Shown: positions 52,361 through 62,574, counted from the first letter of the stretch. The stretch is 64,000 bases of DNA from Chloroflexus sp. Y-396-1 (GCF_000516515.1 NZ_KI911784.1:4564633-4628632), one strand, 5' to 3'. Notes: generated from the sequence alone by a model not told the origin. Made by a program: numbers and translations.

Positions 52361-52798
52361 ATGCCGAAGACCGAGCGCGTTGCCGAATGGATGACCGAAA
52401 ATCCTGTTACCGTTACGCCAGATTTTTCGGTTCTGGCCGCATACGAGCGGATGCGGGCATGCGGAATCCGACGGATGCCGGTTGTCGATAAAGATGGTAA
52501 ACTGGTTGGGATCATCACCCGCAGTGATATAGAGCAGATCATGAATCACCCGCGCAGTGAAGAAGAGCGACGACTTGCCCGCTTTAGCCTGGCCGGGCAG
52601 ACGGTTGCTGAACTGATGACGCCTAACCCCATCACGATCGCCGCGAATGACTCGATTGGTAAAGCGGCAGCGATGATGATTCGGGCCCGTGTGAGTGGAT
52701 TACCGGTACTCGAACAAGACCGACTTGTGGGTATTATTACCGAGTCGGATATTTTTCGTCTGGTAGCCAGCACATGGGCCGCGGAAGGGACGGAATAA
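52361..52798 (+). CDS. CBS-pair protein
   Basis: The roughly 145-residue protein consists of two CBS motifs. CBS1 (about 8-65) has WMTENPVTVTPDFSVLAAYE and GKLVGIITRSDI. CBS2 (about 84-140) has LMTPNPITIAANDSIGKAAA and DRLVGIITESDIF. Such stand-alone pairs bind adenine nucleotides and act as energy sensors for an unknown partner. ATG 52361 is chosen because GAGGAG precedes it. Confidence 0.92.
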   Translation: MPKTERVAEWMTENPVTVTPDFSVLAAYERMRACGIRRMPVVDKDGKLVGIITRSDIEQIMNHPRSEEERRLARFSLAGQTVAELMTPNPITIAANDSIGKAAAMMIRARVSGLPVLEQDRLVGIITESDIFRLVASTWAAEGTE

Positions 52799-53335
52799 CG
52801 TTGAGTCGCGCTCAGCCTGAGCTGCTCGTGGGACGCGGGCTTGCTGGCCCGCACCCGGTATGATACCTGTGCTGAACAACTATCACGCCCCCACTACGAT
52901 GATCCCAATCCACGCGGTTGTCTGGTTGTGGGTCTGAAAACCATCTTTTGGCGCATCAGCACATCGTCAGGCAGCGGGTTTGGAACCTGCCCCTACCCTG
53001 GAGCGACAGGGATGATCGGTGAGCCAACAGTGGTCGGACAGACCATCGCCGGAACGGGAAGCAGTGCGCTTCCGCGCAAGCTGTGGACAGATCAGGAACC
53101 CACATCTTCTGCTTACTCTTATCTGTTATCTCTTTATCTCTCTCCCCTCACCTCACCACTGACGGGGAGGATGAGAACGTTGAAAAGCCCTGATTTTGAT
53201 TTTCCTTGAGGATGGTTGACACATCCCTCTATCATCACGTATGATGGGAAAGGAACATTGAAGCATCAACATTTGAACTAAAATTCCGATCCGGATTATC
53301 AACCGAAGCATATTTGGTAAAGGCGCCGTTTTTAC
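52799..53335. repeat. Intergenic region: hairpin and R2 repeat, copy 4 (about 52960-53200)
   Basis: A GCGGGC stem (52835-52840 with 52847-52852) follows the CBS gene. The R2 copy has GGTTTGGAACCTGCCC near 52978, GATCGGTGAGCC near 53014, GGAACGGGAAGCAGTGC near 53050 and GGGGAGGATGAGAACG near 53163. No gene is seen. Confidence 0.65.
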
Positions 53336-54238
53336 ATGATCAGAAAAGCTCTATTACTGTACGAATTTGCCCGTCCTCATACTGTCATCGCAACCAGCGT
53401 TCAAGTCATCACCATGTTGATCATTGTGGCTGGTTGGCGTCCACTCACACCCGATTTGATCGGTCTATGGGTAGCAACGTGGATCGTATGTTTGAGTCTC
53501 AATCTCTACGTAGTTGGCATCAACCAGCTTACCGATGTAGCCATTGATCGAATTAACAAGCCATGGCTACCAATCGCGGCTGGGCGTTTATCAGTCCAAG
53601 CTGGCAGATGGATCGTTATTGCCGCCCTGATCATTGCACTGATCGGTGCCTGGCTCCTGAGCCTGTACCTCTGGCTAACAGTCGTAACGATTGCGCTTAT
53701 TGGTTCGCTCTACTCGCTTCCTCCTTTCCGCCTGAAACGTAAACCACTCGCCGCGGCGATCAGTATTGCCAGCGCTCGCGGTGTTATCGCAAATGTCGGG
53801 CTAGCCCTCCACTATCGGCATTGGCTTGAAGTTGACCTACCCTTCACAACCCTGGTGCTAACTGCGGTCTTCTTTTTTGGTTTTGCCCTGGTCATTGCCT
53901 TTTATAAAGACCTGCCAGATGACCGTGGCGATCGGATGTACCAAATCGAAACGCTGACGACTCGCCTTGGCCCACGGCGGGTCTTGCATTTAGGGCGTCT
54001 CTTACTGACCGCGTGCTATCTGCTGCCCATCGCGGTTGGTCTCTGGTCAATGCCCGCATTTGCAGCCAGTTTTCTGGCTGTAAGTCACGCGATTGTCATC
54101 ATTGTGTTCTGGATTGTCAGCCTACGTGTTGATCTGCAACAACAACAGTCCATTACCAATTTTTACATGTTTCTCTGGAGTATCTTTTACACCGAATTTG
54201 CCCTCCTCAGCATCTATCGTCTGACATATCCGATATAG
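53336..54238 (+). CDS. UbiA-family prenyltransferase, homogentisate-prenyltransferase-like
   Basis: The 300-residue protein has about nine helices. The first Asp-rich motif is INQLTDVAIDRINKPWLPIA, and the second is FYKDLPDDRGDRMY. The NQLxDVxIDxxNKPxLPI form is typical of homogentisate phytyl/geranylgeranyl transferases rather than UbiA or MenA proper. The substrate is uncertain: a quinone or tocopherol-like aromatic head, or another isoprenoid acceptor. It precedes a MenA-like gene by one base. Confidence 0.82.
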   Translation: MIRKALLLYEFARPHTVIATSVQVITMLIIVAGWRPLTPDLIGLWVATWIVCLSLNLYVVGINQLTDVAIDRINKPWLPIAAGRLSVQAGRWIVIAALIIALIGAWLLSLYLWLTVVTIALIGSLYSLPPFRLKRKPLAAAISIASARGVIANVGLALHYRHWLEVDLPFTTLVLTAVFFFGFALVIAFYKDLPDDRGDRMYQIETLTTRLGPRRVLHLGRLLLTACYLLPIAVGLWSMPAFAASFLAVSHAIVIIVFWIVSLRVDLQQQQSITNFYMFLWSIFYTEFALLSIYRLTYPI

Positions 54239-54239
54239 T

Positions 54240-55157
54240 GTGGAGCCTATGCGACATGTACGGTACATTCTCGCCCTGATCCGGTTAGGACGACCGCTCC
54301 ATCTAATGGGAGGTGCCATTTTCTACGGTGTTGGTGTGGCCGCTGCCGTGATACCGCCTACCGATCCATTGCTCGCACTCCTCGGTTTGCTTACAACCCT
54401 GAGCACGCAGTTGATGAACCATTACAGCAATGACTATTTCGACTACGATGCTGACCGTGCCAATCCAACCCCAACCCACTGGTCGGGCGGGAGCCGGGTG
54501 TTACCCGAAGGAGCGTTACCGGCAAAGGCTGCACTAATTGCAGCATTAGGCTGGGGCATGGTCGCGATCATCCTGGCGATATTCAGCACACTTCGTTCAC
54601 CACAACCACTGCTGAGCGGTAGTTTGCTCGCCAGTGCTATCTTCCTGGCCTGGATGTATAGTGGTCCTCCCCTCTACTTACATCGGCGCGGATGGGGAGA
54701 AGTAGTTGGTGCGCTATTGATTCCAGGTAGCACTGCACTGGTCAGTTTCAGCTTACAAACCGGCGCGATCCACCCCCTTATTCTCTTAACCATTATTCCA
54801 CTTTGTCTACTCCAATTTGCAATGCTGATCGCCGTCAGCCTCCCTGACGTTGTCGGTGATCAGGCGGTTGGCAAACGGACACTGGCGGTCATCTTCGGGC
54901 CGCGACGCGCAGCACGCTTGCAAATAATGGCAATTCTCGCCGCCCTCGCCAGCTTACCGCTCCTGGCCTTTGCCGGTTTACCACCGCTGGTAGCTACCGC
55001 ACCACTGACAACCGCTCCCATTGGGATTTGGCTTATCTGGAAGCTCCGTCGCGGTGCCTGGGCCGATCCGATGGTCTGGAATCGCCTTGGTTTCTGGAGT
55101 ATCGGTCAGCTTGTTGGGAGTGCTGGAATGATGCTACTGGCGTTTCTTATCGAGTAG
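54240..55157 (+). CDS. UbiA-family prenyltransferase, MenA-like
   Basis: About 305 residues. The first Mg2+ motif is MNHYSNDYFDYDADRAN and the second is SLPDVVGDQAVGKRTLAV. These match 1,4-dihydroxy-2-naphthoate polyprenyltransferase (MenA), which would make demethylmenaquinone; Chloroflexus-type organisms use menaquinone. Start may be GTG 54240 or ATG 54249. With the preceding UbiA gene it forms a tight two-gene unit. Confidence 0.82.
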   Translation: MEPMRHVRYILALIRLGRPLHLMGGAIFYGVGVAAAVIPPTDPLLALLGLLTTLSTQLMNHYSNDYFDYDADRANPTPTHWSGGSRVLPEGALPAKAALIAALGWGMVAIILAIFSTLRSPQPLLSGSLLASAIFLAWMYSGPPLYLHRRGWGEVVGALLIPGSTALVSFSLQTGAIHPLILLTIIPLCLLQFAMLIAVSLPDVVGDQAVGKRTLAVIFGPRRAARLQIMAILAALASLPLLAFAGLPPLVATAPLTTAPIGIWLIWKLRRGAWADPMVWNRLGFWSIGQLVGSAGMMLLAFLIE

Positions 55158-55209
55158 TGCGCCTGGAAAACGAACTTGCTGTGTGGAGGACGCCGTAGCC
55201 TATCTTTGA

Positions 55210-55410
55210 GTACACTGCAAAAAGGTGATCTTTCTACCACAGAGACCACGGAGATCGCAGAGACTAAAGATAATTTTATCTTTCATTGAATATAGGGTTG
55301 TGAACATTTTTCTTACAATGCGCCCAATGACCAAAAATTATCCTTATTATTCATAAACCTTACACGCTCTGTGTACTCTGTGTGCTCCGTGGTACGTTTT
55401 TGCAGTGCAC
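55210..55410. mobile_element. MITE-like element with terminal inverted repeats
   Basis: The left end GTACACTGCAAAAAGGT (55210-55226) and the reverse complement of the right end GTGCACTGCAAAAACGT (55410-55394) match at 15 of 17 positions. The inner arms continue as ACCACAGAGACCACGGAG against ACCACGGAGCACACAGAG. The 201-base element has no coding capacity. Clear target-site duplications were not seen. The rest of the 55158-55621 gap shows nothing. Confidence 0.6.
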
Positions 55411-55621
55411 CCATTTTTCCTTCCCGTAAGTCCATAACCCATCGATGAGCAAAGCGGGGTAAGAGAATAGACAGTTTGAGCATCGGCCTCTATGATGTGA
55501 GGTAGAACCCAATTCTGCGAGGCAATGCAGCAGCATCAAACAGCATTCGTGCTGATACAAAGCGAGGGGCAACAGGATGGTTGCCCCTCTTTCTCGCCGT
55601 ACCGCTGGTTCCGGTACGACT

Positions 55622-56677
55622 CTACGGCAATCCCTGTAATCGCCGCAACTTGGCTTCCAACTCACGCAGACGGGCTTCCGCCTCGGCCCGTGCTGCCGCT
55701 TCCCGCTGCGCTTGTTCTGCTGCCGCTCGTGCCTGCGCTTCTGCCTCCGCCCGCGCTGCCGCTTCCCGCTGCGCTTGTTCTGCCGCCGCTCGCGCCTGCG
55801 CTTCTGCCTCGGCCCGTGCTGCCGCTTCCCGCTGCGCTTGTTCTGCTGCCGCTCGTGCCTGCGCTTCCGCCTCGGCCCGTGCTGCCGCTTCCCGCTGCGC
55901 TTGTTCTGCCGCCGCTCGCGCCTGCGCTTCTGCCTCGGCCCGTGCTGCCGCTTCCTGTCGCGCTCTCGCCTCGGCTTCCGCCGCCTGCTGCACCACCGTC
56001 GCGTAGTCGCCAAACGCCGTGCCGTCGTCGGTGTAGCAAACCACGTGGTCGCCTTCCACCCCTAACCACAGCCCGGCAACCTCCAGATACACCCATCCCC
56101 GCGCATCGGGCGGCTGGAGCCGGTAGGTGTCCCCCACCAGTCGGTAATCGAGCAACCGGAGCTGCTGCTCCCCCCGCCGCTCGATGCTGTCCACAATCAC
56201 GTATTGCGCCACCCCCGCCCGTGCGTAGTGCGCCACCTTCCGCACCACGTCGTTCTCCCGCGTCTCCGGCGACGTAATTTCAATAATCAGCGCCGGTCGC
56301 ACCCCCTCTTCCGCCACGTCAAAGGTGCTCCAGTTGCGTCGCTCGCGCAGCCCCGGAATGACCATCACGTCCGGCCCGTGCGGCCGCAGGTCGGGCACGT
56401 CCCACGCTACCCGCACATCACTCAGCACGATGGCCTGCCCGTGCGGTTCGAGCCGGGCACGCAGCACCGCCGTGAGGTACATGCGGTCGGTTTCGTGGCG
56501 GTCACTGTGCACGATGAAGTCTCCCACTTCGGGGTGCAACACGTCTTCGAGGGTGAGCGGCACCTGTTCGAGGTGGTTGGGGTCGTCGGGGGTGGGGCGA
56601 CGGACGTAGCGCCAGCCGTAGCGGAAGGGGTCGTCGGCAGGTGGCGGCGCAGATGTGGTGACGGTGGGATGGGTCAT
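55622..56677 (-). CDS. Uma2-family (DUF820) endonuclease-like protein with repeat-built coiled coil
   Basis: About 351 residues from an ATG preceded by GGGAGGA. The N-terminal Uma2/PD-(D/E)XK-like domain (about 20-200) has LTLEDVLHPEVGDFIVHSDR, a catalytic-type Asp in GPDVMVIPG and PALIIEITSPETRENDVVRK (E-x-x-x...K region), and YVIVDS. The C-terminal part (about 225-345) is an Ala/Glu/Gln/Arg coiled coil made of near-identical 21-residue units. Uma2 genes are abundant in cyanobacteria and Chloroflexota and are thought to be nucleases linked to mobile elements; the function is unproven. Confidence 0.85.
   Translation of the reverse strand: MTHPTVTTSAPPPADDPFRYGWRYVRRPTPDDPNHLEQVPLTLEDVLHPEVGDFIVHSDRHETDRMYLTAVLRARLEPHGQAIVLSDVRVAWDVPDLRPHGPDVMVIPGLRERRNWSTFDVAEEGVRPALIIEITSPETRENDVVRKVAHYARAGVAQYVIVDSIERRGEQQLRLLDYRLVGDTYRLQPPDARGWVYLEVAGLWLGVEGDHVVCYTDDGTAFGDYATVVQQAAEAEARARQEAAARAEAEAQARAAAEQAQREAAARAEAEAQARAAAEQAQREAAARAEAEAQARAAAEQAQREAAARAEAEAQARAAAEQAQREAAARAEAEARLRELEAKLRRLQGLP
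55674..55960 (-). repeat. 63-bp tandem repeats inside the Uma2 gene
   Basis: Four full units start at 55674, 55737, 55800 and 55863, with a partial fifth at 55926. Units differ only at scattered third positions. Each encodes 21 residues, exactly three heptads, so copy-number change keeps the coiled-coil register. Confidence 0.9.
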
Positions 56678-57022
56678 TGCAGTTCCTCCCTGGTGTGGTA
56701 GGTGGGTCTGCCGGTATTGTAGCACAGCGATGGAGGTGATGCAGGCGCGACGGCACCGCCTTGATGGGCTGAAGATGGTGATGATGGTGGTGGGTGCAAG
56801 CCATAACGTGTTCCGGTGTCAGGTAAAAACGTGCTTCTATCTATGAAAACGTTTTGAAGGCACGAAAGATTCGCGTTGATAAAGGAAATTTGAAAATGAA
56901 AACAACGGACTGAGCATCGTTTTAGACCACCTCGCACAGAATCGTTTCGTGTATACTATTACCAACATAACTGTATAATCGCCTTCTCTTCCGGCAACAA
57001 TGCCTGCTGACAGGACAGCATT
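56678..57022. other. Intergenic region upstream of the exopolyphosphatase gene
   Basis: Non-coding. Two promoter-like sequences are present on the plus strand: TATACT at about 56953-56958 and TATAAT at about 56972-56977. Neither has a good -35 box. Confidence 0.35.
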
Positions 57023-58528
57023 ATGAAAAAACTGGGCGTGATCGATCTCGGTTCCAACACGACTCGCCTCATCGTGATGGCCTACGAGCCGGGATACTGC
57101 TTTCGACTAACCGATGAAGTAAGCGAAACTGTTCGCCTGGCTGAAGGGATCGGCCCTGCACGTATATTGCAACCAGCGCCAATCAGACGGGCAGTGGAAG
57201 CGTTACGCATGTTCTACTCGCTTTGTGTCTCGACCGGCGTTGATCAGGTGATCGCAGTTGGTACCAGCGCCATTCGCGAAGCTGCTAATCAAGCCGATTT
57301 TTGGGCAGCCCTCCGTGAATCGACTCCGCTTGATTTACGAATCATATCGGCAGAGGAGGAGGCCTATTTTGGCTATCTTGGTGCTATCAATGCCCTTCCC
57401 TTGCACCATGGAGCACTCTTCGATACAGGTGGCGGTTCGACCCAGGTCATGGCGGTAACTGATCGCGCCTTGACGCGCACGTTCTCCGTTCAGGCCGGGA
57501 TCATTCGCTTTACCGAGCAGTTTGTGCAGAGCGATCCGATCAGTCGTGCTGATCTGCGCCGCTTGCACGCCGCAGCCCGCGAAGCCTTTGCACCGCTAGA
57601 CTGGCTTCCCGATCTTGGCAATGGTCGCCTGGGTGGAATTGGAGGAACGGTGCGTCAGCTAGCCCGCATTGATCAAAAGCAGCGGGGCTATCCACTTGAG
57701 CGTGTGCATGGTTATGTACTCACCCGCGAATCTGTAGATCGAATTATCGAAGAGCTTGCTCGTCGTAATCGTCGCGAACGGTTACAGATACCGGGTATAA
57801 AAGAGGAACGGGTCGATGTAACCCTGGCCGGTGCCGTGATTGTCGCCGCCATAATGGATCGGGGCAACTTTCCGTATCTGCTGGTTAGTGGTCAGGGAGT
57901 GCGCGAAGGTATCTTCTACCAGCACTTCCTTGCCGAACAACCGCAACCGTTACTCCCTGAACCACGTCAATTCAGCGTCCTCAACCTGGCTCGCCTGACC
58001 CACTACGAGCCAGCCCACTGCGCACGGGTAGCACAGCTTAGTCTATCACTGTTCGATCAACTGGCACCGTTACACGGTTACGGTGCCTGGGAGCGTGAAC
58101 TGCTCGGTTATGCCGCAATCTTGCACGACATTGGGATCAGTGTCGGGTATTATGACCATCACAAACACGGTGAGTATTTGATCCACAATGCGACGCTGCT
58201 CGGCTTTAGTCATCGTGAAATTGTGATCATCGCCAGTCTGGTACGGAATCACCGAAAAGGATGGGAAGACCTGACTCCGTACCGTATGATTCTCGCCACC
58301 GATGATGAGGCCCGGATCGCCCGCCTGAGCGCAATGCTTCGGCTTGCCGAGTATCTCGAACGGAGCAAGAGTCAGATCGTGCACGATGTGCGTGTGCAAA
58401 TCGGCGAAGAAATAATCATCAACGTTATTGCTAACGGTGATGCACACGTTGAAATCTGGGAGGCTTCTCGTCGCAGTGGATTACTCAAGCGGAGTTTTAA
58501 CCGCGAGGTGCAGATCAGAGCAGTGTAA
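57023..58528 (+). CDS. ppx: Ppx/GppA phosphatase with C-terminal HD domain
   Basis: The 501-residue protein has the actin-fold ATPase domains with VIDLGSNTTRLIVMAYEPG (phosphate 1), EEEAYFGYLGA, DTGGGSTQVM and GIGGTVRQLARID. A C-terminal HD-type domain (about 315-480) contains AAILHDIGISVGYYDHHKHG and a second His in IASLVRNHRKG. This is the long exopolyphosphatase / guanosine pentaphosphatase form. It degrades polyphosphate and/or pppGpp. Confidence 0.93.
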   Translation: MKKLGVIDLGSNTTRLIVMAYEPGYCFRLTDEVSETVRLAEGIGPARILQPAPIRRAVEALRMFYSLCVSTGVDQVIAVGTSAIREAANQADFWAALRESTPLDLRIISAEEEAYFGYLGAINALPLHHGALFDTGGGSTQVMAVTDRALTRTFSVQAGIIRFTEQFVQSDPISRADLRRLHAAAREAFAPLDWLPDLGNGRLGGIGGTVRQLARIDQKQRGYPLERVHGYVLTRESVDRIIEELARRNRRERLQIPGIKEERVDVTLAGAVIVAAIMDRGNFPYLLVSGQGVREGIFYQHFLAEQPQPLLPEPRQFSVLNLARLTHYEPAHCARVAQLSLSLFDQLAPLHGYGAWERELLGYAAILHDIGISVGYYDHHKHGEYLIHNATLLGFSHREIVIIASLVRNHRKGWEDLTPYRMILATDDEARIARLSAMLRLAEYLERSKSQIVHDVRVQIGEEIIINVIANGDAHVEIWEASRRSGLLKRSFNREVQIRAV

Positions 58529-58533
58529 GCCTA

Positions 58534-58542
58534 TGCTATAAT
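58534..58542 (+). promoter_or_regulatory. Extended -10 promoter of nrdR
   Basis: TGCTATAAT directly follows the ppx stop and lies 35 bases before the nrdR ATG. Confidence 0.55.
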
Positions 58543-58577
58543 GCTTGCTAGACAAAGATCGAGCAGTAGGCTAACCT

Positions 58578-59084
58578 ATGCGGTGCCCAATTTGCCATTT
58601 CGCTGAAACTGATGTGATAGACACCCGTAAGCTGTATGACGGCGACGTTATTCGCCGCCGTCGCAGATGTCGGGCGTGTGGTCGTCGCTTTACGACCTAC
58701 GAGCGTATCGAGTCGGTCAGCTTAATGGTGGTGAAAAAGGATGGCACGCGCGAACCGTATGATCGTGAGAAGATTGCGCGTGGTGTACGCACAGCCTGCT
58801 ACCGCCGTCCAGTTTCGGCAGCCGCTATCGAGCAATTGGTAAACGATGTCGAAACGATGATTATGTCAACCGAAGAGCAGGAAATCAGCTCTCAGGTGAT
58901 CGGTGATGCGGTGATGCAACATCTACGTAATCTCGATGAGGTTGCCTACATCCGCTTCGCTTCAGTCTACCGGGCCTTTTCTGATCTTGGCAAATTGCGT
59001 GAGGCAGTCGATGAGCTTCTTGAGCGCGATGGTGATCGGAATGCTCACCCATCGCCTGAATCAACAGAGGATTCGGTGGTATGA
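58578..59084 (+). CDS. nrdR: Transcriptional repressor NrdR
   Basis: The 168-residue protein has the zinc ribbon Cys3, Cys6, Cys31, Cys34 (MRCPIC and CRACGRRF). An ATP-cone domain follows (about 48-138, [19 protein letters not shown]). It represses ribonucleotide reductase genes when dATP is high, binding NrdR boxes. It overlaps the next gene by 4 bases (59081-59084). Confidence 0.96.
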   Translation: MRCPICHFAETDVIDTRKLYDGDVIRRRRRCRACGRRFTTYERIESVSLMVVKKDGTREPYDREKIARGVRTACYRRPVSAAAIEQLVNDVETMIMSTEEQEISSQVIGDAVMQHLRNLDEVAYIRFASVYRAFSDLGKLREAVDELLERDGDRNAHPSPESTEDSVV

Positions 59085-59980
59085 ACGTTGAAACGACACC
59101 TCAGCCGGTGTCAGAACCCGTCGTTAAGATGTCTTTTGTCCAGCGTATTACCCGTTCGATCCATGCGATTGAATGGGTCCAAGTCTTATTAGTCAGTCTG
59201 ATCACTGCTATTGCCTGGTGTTCGCTGTTTTTGGCTAACAACATTCTGCAAATTCTGGCCGGCGTTGTTCCGGTTATGGCCGGTATCTATCTAGGGCGGA
59301 AAGTTCGCGGCGAGTACCTGGCCAACGGTCTGGCCCTTGGGTTGATTACCTTCCTCTTCGGCCTGGCTATTATGATCGGGTATGGTCTGGTCGGAGAAGC
59401 CGGTATTGCTCCGATGCCGGTGATCCAACTCGATGCAGAGCAGCCACCGGCGCCGGCAACATTGATGGATTTGATAACCATCTACTTTATCTTCTCTGCC
59501 TTCGCATTGATCCCCTTTCCCGCCTTCGGTACCGTGATGTCAGGTCGTGCTGAAGAGCGCAACCGGCAGTTGCAACGCGAGATTGCCGAACGCGGTGGCC
59601 GTCTTGAACGTCCTGGCGTAGTCCGCACGCTTGAAGATTTGCAGGGCCTCTCACTGCCGCAATTTGGTTCTTATGTTTTAAACCTCTTCCGCAAAAAGGG
59701 GTTTGAGTTCAAGGATTATCGCTTTATCGATAAAGATAAACATCTCGACCTCGAATTGACTTACGAAGGGGTCACCTACCTGTTGCGATTATCGGTTGCC
59801 GACAAGGTTCGTCCTGGCACGCTCGAAAGTCTGTTGCAGGATATGAAGCGATCTGGTATTCCGAAAGGATTGGTGATTACGTCAACCGAATTCACCCCTG
59901 ACACAATCAAGGCGGCAAGTGGAAAACGGAATGTCCTAATTATCGATGGGAAGACGTTGTTTGCGATGGCAGAGGGGTAA
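59081..59980 (+). CDS. Membrane protein with degenerate Mrr-like nuclease-fold domain
   Basis: The 299-residue protein has four membrane helices (about 31-51, 53-70, 84-107, 125-148). A C-terminal Mrr/restriction-endonuclease-like fold follows (about 198-297): [56 protein letters not shown] and IIDGKTLF. The (E/Q)xK of active Mrr nucleases reads RLS, so cleavage is unlikely. It starts within the nrdR stop, so the two are translationally coupled, an unexplained partnership. Confidence 0.78.
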   Translation: MNVETTPQPVSEPVVKMSFVQRITRSIHAIEWVQVLLVSLITAIAWCSLFLANNILQILAGVVPVMAGIYLGRKVRGEYLANGLALGLITFLFGLAIMIGYGLVGEAGIAPMPVIQLDAEQPPAPATLMDLITIYFIFSAFALIPFPAFGTVMSGRAEERNRQLQREIAERGGRLERPGVVRTLEDLQGLSLPQFGSYVLNLFRKKGFEFKDYRFIDKDKHLDLELTYEGVTYLLRLSVADKVRPGTLESLLQDMKRSGIPKGLVITSTEFTPDTIKAASGKRNVLIIDGKTLFAMAEG

Positions 59981-60738
<758 letters not shown>

Positions 60739-60739
<1 letters not shown>

Positions 60740-62106
60740 TGATTCGCAAAGTATTAGTAGCAAACCGTGGTGAAATTGCTGTCCGCATTATTCGGGCCTG
60801 TCAGGAATTGGGAATTCGGACGGTAGCCGCCTACAGCACTGCCGACCGTGACTCGTTGGCGGTACGCCTAGCTGATGAAGCGGTGTGTATTGGGCCACCC
60901 CCACCTGCCAAATCATACCTGAATGCGCCAGCGTTGATCAGCGCTGCACTTGTCTCGGGCTGCGATGCCATTCATCCTGGTTACGGTTTCCTTTCCGAAA
61001 ATCCGTACTTTGCCGAGATGTGTGCTGATTGTAAGCTGACCTTCATTGGTCCCCCACCGGAACCGATCCGTCTGATGGGCGATAAGGCTATCGGGCGCGA
61101 AACGATGCGCAAAGCCGGTGTACCAACTGTACCCGGTTCTGATGGCGAGGTACGATCTTTGGAAGAGGCAATCGATATTGCCCGTCAGATCGGCTATCCG
61201 GTCTTATTGAAACCATCCGGTGGTGGTGGTGGGCGTGGTATGCGAGTTGCTTACGATGAATCCGATTTGCAACGCGCTTTCCCCACAGCCCGTGCCGAGG
61301 CAGAAGCAGCTTTTGGAAACGGTGCACTTTTGCTGGAAAAATACCTTACTCGTGTCCGCCACGTTGAGATTCAGGTATTGGCCGACCAGTATGGCAACGC
61401 GATCCATCTCGGCGAACGTGACTGTTCGGCGCAGCGTCGTCATCAAAAGATCGTCGAAGAAGCCCCGTCACCGGCAGTCACTCCTGAACTGCGGGCTCGC
61501 ATGGGAGCCGATGCTGTGCGCGGAATCACCTCTATCGGCTACGTCAATGCCGGTACGCTAGAGTTTCTGCTTGACGAGGATGGAAACTATTACTTTATCG
61601 AGATGAATACGCGCATTCAGGTCGAGCATCCGGTTACCGAGCAGGTTACCGGTATCGATCTGGTGCGCTGGCAATTGCTCATTGCCAGTGGCGAACGCTT
61701 GACGCTCCGCCAGGAAGACATTAAAATAACGCGGCATGCAATTGAGTGCCGGATCAATGCTGAAGATCCAGAGCGTGACTTTTTGCCGGCAAGTGGTGAA
61801 GTCGAATTTTACCTGCCACCTGGTGGCCCAGGCGTTCGGGTTGACTCTCACCTCTACCCTGGCTACAAGCCACCCGGCAACTACGACTCGTTACTGGCAA
61901 AAATTATTACGGTAGGTGATACACGCGAAGAAGCGCTTAACCGGATGCGGCGGGCGCTCCACGAATGCGTCATTACCGGTATTAAAACAACCATCCCGTT
62001 TCAATTGGCCCTGATCGATGATCCGGAGTTCCGCGCTGGCCGAATTCATACTGGCTATGTCGCTGAGCTGCTGCGTCAGTGGAAAGAGACACTCAACCCG
62101 GCATAA
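60739..62106 (+). CDS. accC: Biotin carboxylase
   Basis: The 455-residue biotin carboxylase has MIRKVLVANRGEIAVRIIRA, the ATP-grasp loop KPSGGGGGRGMR, RDCSAQRRHQKIVEEAPSP and EMNTRIQVEHPVTEQV. It carboxylates the biotin carrier with bicarbonate and ATP for acetyl-CoA carboxylase. In a 3-hydroxypropionate-cycle organism it also feeds propionyl-CoA carboxylation (known for the group, not shown here). No BCCP gene is adjacent. Confidence 0.95.
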
Positions 62107-62139
62107 GTCGGCAACGGGATGCGTATGGGGAGGGCAAGA

Positions 62140-62574
62140 TTGGCAAGTCAACGGCATCGAGTGCGGATCGCAGCTTTGCAGATCCTCTTTGAGGTTGATG
62201 AAACCGATCATGCAATTGATCAGGTGCTCGAACGTCGGCTCGCCGATGAACCAATGCCGCAAGAGAGCGCCGATTTCCTACGGCGTCTGGTGTTCGGCGC
62301 CTGGGAACATCGTGCTTACCTTGATCGGATTATCGAAGAGGCAGCACCTAACTGGCCGGTCGCGCAGATGCCCGGAGTCGATAAAGCGGTGTTGCGTATC
62401 GCTCTTTTCGAGTTGCTCATCGATGATGTCGAGCGAACGCCGATTAAGGCTGTTATTAATGAAGCTGTTGAACTGGCCAAACAGTTTGGCAGTGATAATT
62501 CAAGTCGATTTGTTAATGGCGTGCTCGGCACGGTAGTTACACGCTATCTGGCCGACCGTAACGACGAAGAGTAG
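62140..62574 (+). CDS. nusB: Transcription antitermination factor NusB
   Basis: The all-helical, roughly 144-residue protein has [20 protein letters not shown] at the N-terminus and [13 protein letters not shown] at the C-terminus, both NusB hallmarks. It pairs with NusE/S10 in rRNA antitermination. I chose TTG 62140 because GGGGAGGG precedes it at the right distance and it gives the usual N-terminus. ATG 62119 and ATG 62125 are in-frame alternatives. Confidence 0.88.
   Translation: MASQRHRVRIAALQILFEVDETDHAIDQVLERRLADEPMPQESADFLRRLVFGAWEHRAYLDRIIEEAAPNWPVAQMPGVDKAVLRIALFELLIDDVERTPIKAVINEAVELAKQFGSDNSSRFVNGVLGTVVTRYLADRNDEE

Noticed and set aside
55525-56277. Plus-strand frame of about 250 codons over the Uma2 repeats
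   Set aside because: Pro/Leu/Ala low-complexity shadow of the 63-bp repeats; the minus strand has a real Uma2 domain.
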